From the NCBI RefSeq assembly GCF_003149455.1, contig NZ_QFFK01000010.1, forward strand, positions 1 to 64,000: a DNA stretch of 64,000 nt, written 5' to 3'. Positions 62,838 through 64,000 of the stretch are shown one piece after another. How positions within the stretch are numbered: position 1 is the stretch's first letter; every line of letters begins with the position of its first letter. The position numbers were made by a program, and so were the translations under genes. This DNA comes from Chitinophaga deserti (lineage in GTDB: Bacteria > Bacteroidota > Bacteroidia > Chitinophagales > Chitinophagaceae). A model generated the notes under the pieces. It was not told the origin of the DNA. It searched no databases and worked only from the letters and a program-made list of their open reading frames with translations.

Positions 62838-62938
62838 TACTGTATATCAACAGTATATAAAACCGGGGTAAACCCGGTACTGTAGCGGAAAAGCTGTGAT
62901 TTATATACATTACAGTACCATTATAGTAAGGATACTGT
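62838..62938. repeat. Cluster of five TACTGT motifs
   Basis: TACTGT or its complement ACAGTA occurs at 62838, 62850, 62878, 62912 and 62933. The first two form a perfect inverted repeat with a six-base spacer. A GC-rich hairpin (ACCGGG at 62862-62867 with CCCGGT at 62873-62878) lies among them but has no T run, so it is at best a weak terminator for the photolyase gene. Confidence 0.5.
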
Positions 62939-62970
62939 ATCTGCAGACTAATATTTACTTAACATAATTG

Positions 62971-63150
62971 TTATTGCAGCGATTTCAGCAGATCTTGTTG
63001 AATATCAGTTGCTTTCAGACCCGGATGTTTCATCACGGGCCTGTTTAATGCCAACCGGTACCGGTTTTTGCCGTTATTTTGTGAGGAGTGTACCAGTTTC
63101 CCTGCCGGATTTTTAGGGCCCCGCCACAGTAGCGGGTTTGAGTACGTTTT
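62971..63150 (-). pseudogene. Possible gene fragment, 59-codon open frame
   Basis: A minus-strand frame is open from just after a TAA at 63151-63153 to a TAA at 62971-62973. Part of it reads SNPLLWRGPKNPAGKLVHSS and LALNRPVMKHPGLKATDIQQ. It has no ATG in its first half, so it is either a 3' remnant of a lost gene or chance. I do not recognise a family. It lies between the photolyase gene and mqnD. Confidence 0.2.
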
Positions 63151-63192
63151 TTACTTTGCAGGTGCCGAAAAGGTACATTAACCGTGCACTAT

Positions 63193-63269
63193 CTGTGGAG
63201 TAACTGTGAAGTAACCCTGAAGTAACTACGGAGTAACCATGGAGTAACTGTGAAGCAACTATGTAGTAA
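63193..63269. repeat. Seven-copy 11-bp tandem repeat at the 3' end of mqnD
   Basis: Seven units of 11 bp follow each other, with a consensus close to CTGTGAAGTAA: CTGTGGAGTAA, CTGTGAAGTAA, CCCTGAAGTAA, CTACGGAGTAA, CCATGGAGTAA, CTGTGAAGCAA, CTATGTAGTAA. The last unit contains the last three codons of mqnD and its TAG stop. Confidence 0.85.
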
Positions 63270-64000
63270 CCATGCCCGCCATCTGCTTCAGCACTGCTAT
63301 TGCCTTATGCCCTTTTTCTCCCAGATCAAGACTGAAATCGTTGACATACAGCTCTATATGCTGGCGCATGACTGATTCGTCCATTTCCTGGGCGTGGTCT
63401 TTTACGTAAGGGGGCAGGGTGGGGTAGGCGGCGAAGGCAGTTTGGAGGCTTTGGGAAATGAGGGCGTCTATTTTTTGAGCCGTTTCTTCGGGAATGTCTT
63501 TCCGGATGAAGATGCCGCCGAGGGGGATGGGGTGCCCGGTTTTTTCTTCCCAGAAGGCGCCCAGGTCCGTGATTTTCACGAGGCCTTTCTGCTGGTAGGT
63601 GAAGCGGTTTTCGTGAATGATGACACCGGCATCCGCTTTTCCGGAGATGACGGCCTGTTCTATATCGGAGAATACCATGATTTCCTTGTGCTTCGCATCG
63701 GGGTAAGCAATGGAAAACAACAGGTTAGCTGTCGTATTTTCTCCGGGTATGGCAATTTTAAGGGACGATATCTGTTCGGGGGAGAGAGGTTCGCGGGCAA
63801 TGAGGAGGGGGCCGCATCCCCGGCCGAGGGCGCTGCCGCTGTTGAGCAGGCGGTATTTGTCTGCCACGCGGAGCCCGGCGGCAAAGCTCAGCTTGGTAAT
63901 GTCCAGTTTACCCTCGAGGGCCCATTTATTGAGGGTTTCCACATCTTCCAGCCGGGTATCGAAGTTAAAGCCTGCTGTGTCTATCTTTCCATTCACCAGT
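63259..64000 (-). CDS. mqnD: 1,4-dihydroxy-6-naphthoate synthase MqnD (5' end outside window)
   Basis: The visible 246 codons match MqnD of the futalosine pathway, which converts cyclic dehypoxanthinylfutalosine to 1,4-dihydroxy-6-naphthoate for menaquinone. LVNGKIDTAGFNFDTRLEDVE is the conserved region after the true N-terminus, and GSALGRGCGPLLIA is the key motif near the substrate. The first visible codons (L-V-N-G-K) continue the family sequence, so a GTG at 63996 is not the start and about 20 residues lie beyond the window. The stop codon and the last three sense codons lie within an 11-bp repeat array. Confidence 0.92.
   Translation of the reverse strand, partial: LVNGKIDTAGFNFDTRLEDVETLNKWALEGKLDITKLSFAAGLRVADKYRLLNSGSALGRGCGPLLIAREPLSPEQISSLKIAIPGENTTANLLFSIAYPDAKHKEIMVFSDIEQAVISGKADAGVIIHENRFTYQQKGLVKITDLGAFWEEKTGHPIPLGGIFIRKDIPEETAQKIDALISQSLQTAFAAYPTLPPYVKDHAQEMDESVMRQHIELYVNDFSLDLGEKGHKAIAVLKQMAGMVTT

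Noticed and set aside
62862..62878. Terminator after the photolyase gene
   Set aside because: The ACCGGG/CCCGGT hairpin is only six pairs and has no T run after it.

Overview
The window reads as a chromosome segment from a member of the Bacteroidota, most like the Chitinophagaceae (Chitinophaga and relatives). Three things point there. Several upstream regions carry the Bacteroidota promoter pattern TTTG-N19-TAnnTTTG (clearest before nuoA and the OmpA-like gene). Several families are typical of this phylum: PorD/DUF4835, DUF4296, an Rpb6-like omega subunit, a short NuoG and a PASTA-tailed FtsI. Most starts lack a strong Shine-Dalgarno sequence. The assignment is inferred from gene content by eye; no search was run.

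Layout. 1-1.6 kb is gene-poor and dominated by a degenerate 9-bp tandem repeat, which on the minus strand looks like a decayed Gly-X-Y protein gene. 1.6-4.5 kb holds an SDR oxidoreductase facing hisS and a low-molecular-weight phosphatase. 4.8-9.6 kb holds a small membrane protein, a PstS-like lipoprotein and two tandem paralogous TPR proteins. 9.8-23 kb is a complete 14-gene complex I operon (nuoA-N) with a promoter in front and a terminator behind. 23-30 kb carries an orphan FtsX/MacB-type permease, an unrecognised 258-aa protein, the rpsF-rpsR-rplI operon, htpG and a lipoprotein esterase. 30-39 kb carries recJ, a long-chain polyprenyl diphosphate synthase, an OmpA-like protein, a Kup potassium transporter and a DUF4091/GH123-like secreted protein. 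39-55 kb is the division and cell wall cluster on the minus strand (mraZ, rsmH, ftsL, ftsI, murE, mraY, murD, ftsW, murG, murC, ftsQ, ftsA, ftsZ; no murF or ddl). 55.3-62.8 kb runs on the plus strand: bamD, rpoZ, coaBC, porD, a DUF4296 lipoprotein, two CoA-transferase subunits, a class IV aminotransferase and a photolyase. The right edge holds a repeat-rich gap and the 3' part of mqnD.

How the genes fit together. Complex I, the polyprenyl synthase and MqnD (futalosine route) all serve a menaquinone-based respiratory chain. The division cluster, BamD, the OmpA-like protein and PorD serve the envelope and type IX secretion. The MurE DNPR motif predicts meso-diaminopimelate peptidoglycan.

No clearly new multi-gene system was found. 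The most interesting signals are non-coding or small. They are the 9-bp repeat and its decayed gene, a three-repeat MraZ operator next to DnaA-box-like sites between mraZ and bamD, an intra-operon stem-loop between nuoD and nuoE, and a GTTACTGT/TACTGT motif with 11-bp repeats shared by two distant intergenic regions. An OmpA domain has also lost its diaminopimelate-binding Asp, and FtsZ has an internally placed C-terminal peptide.
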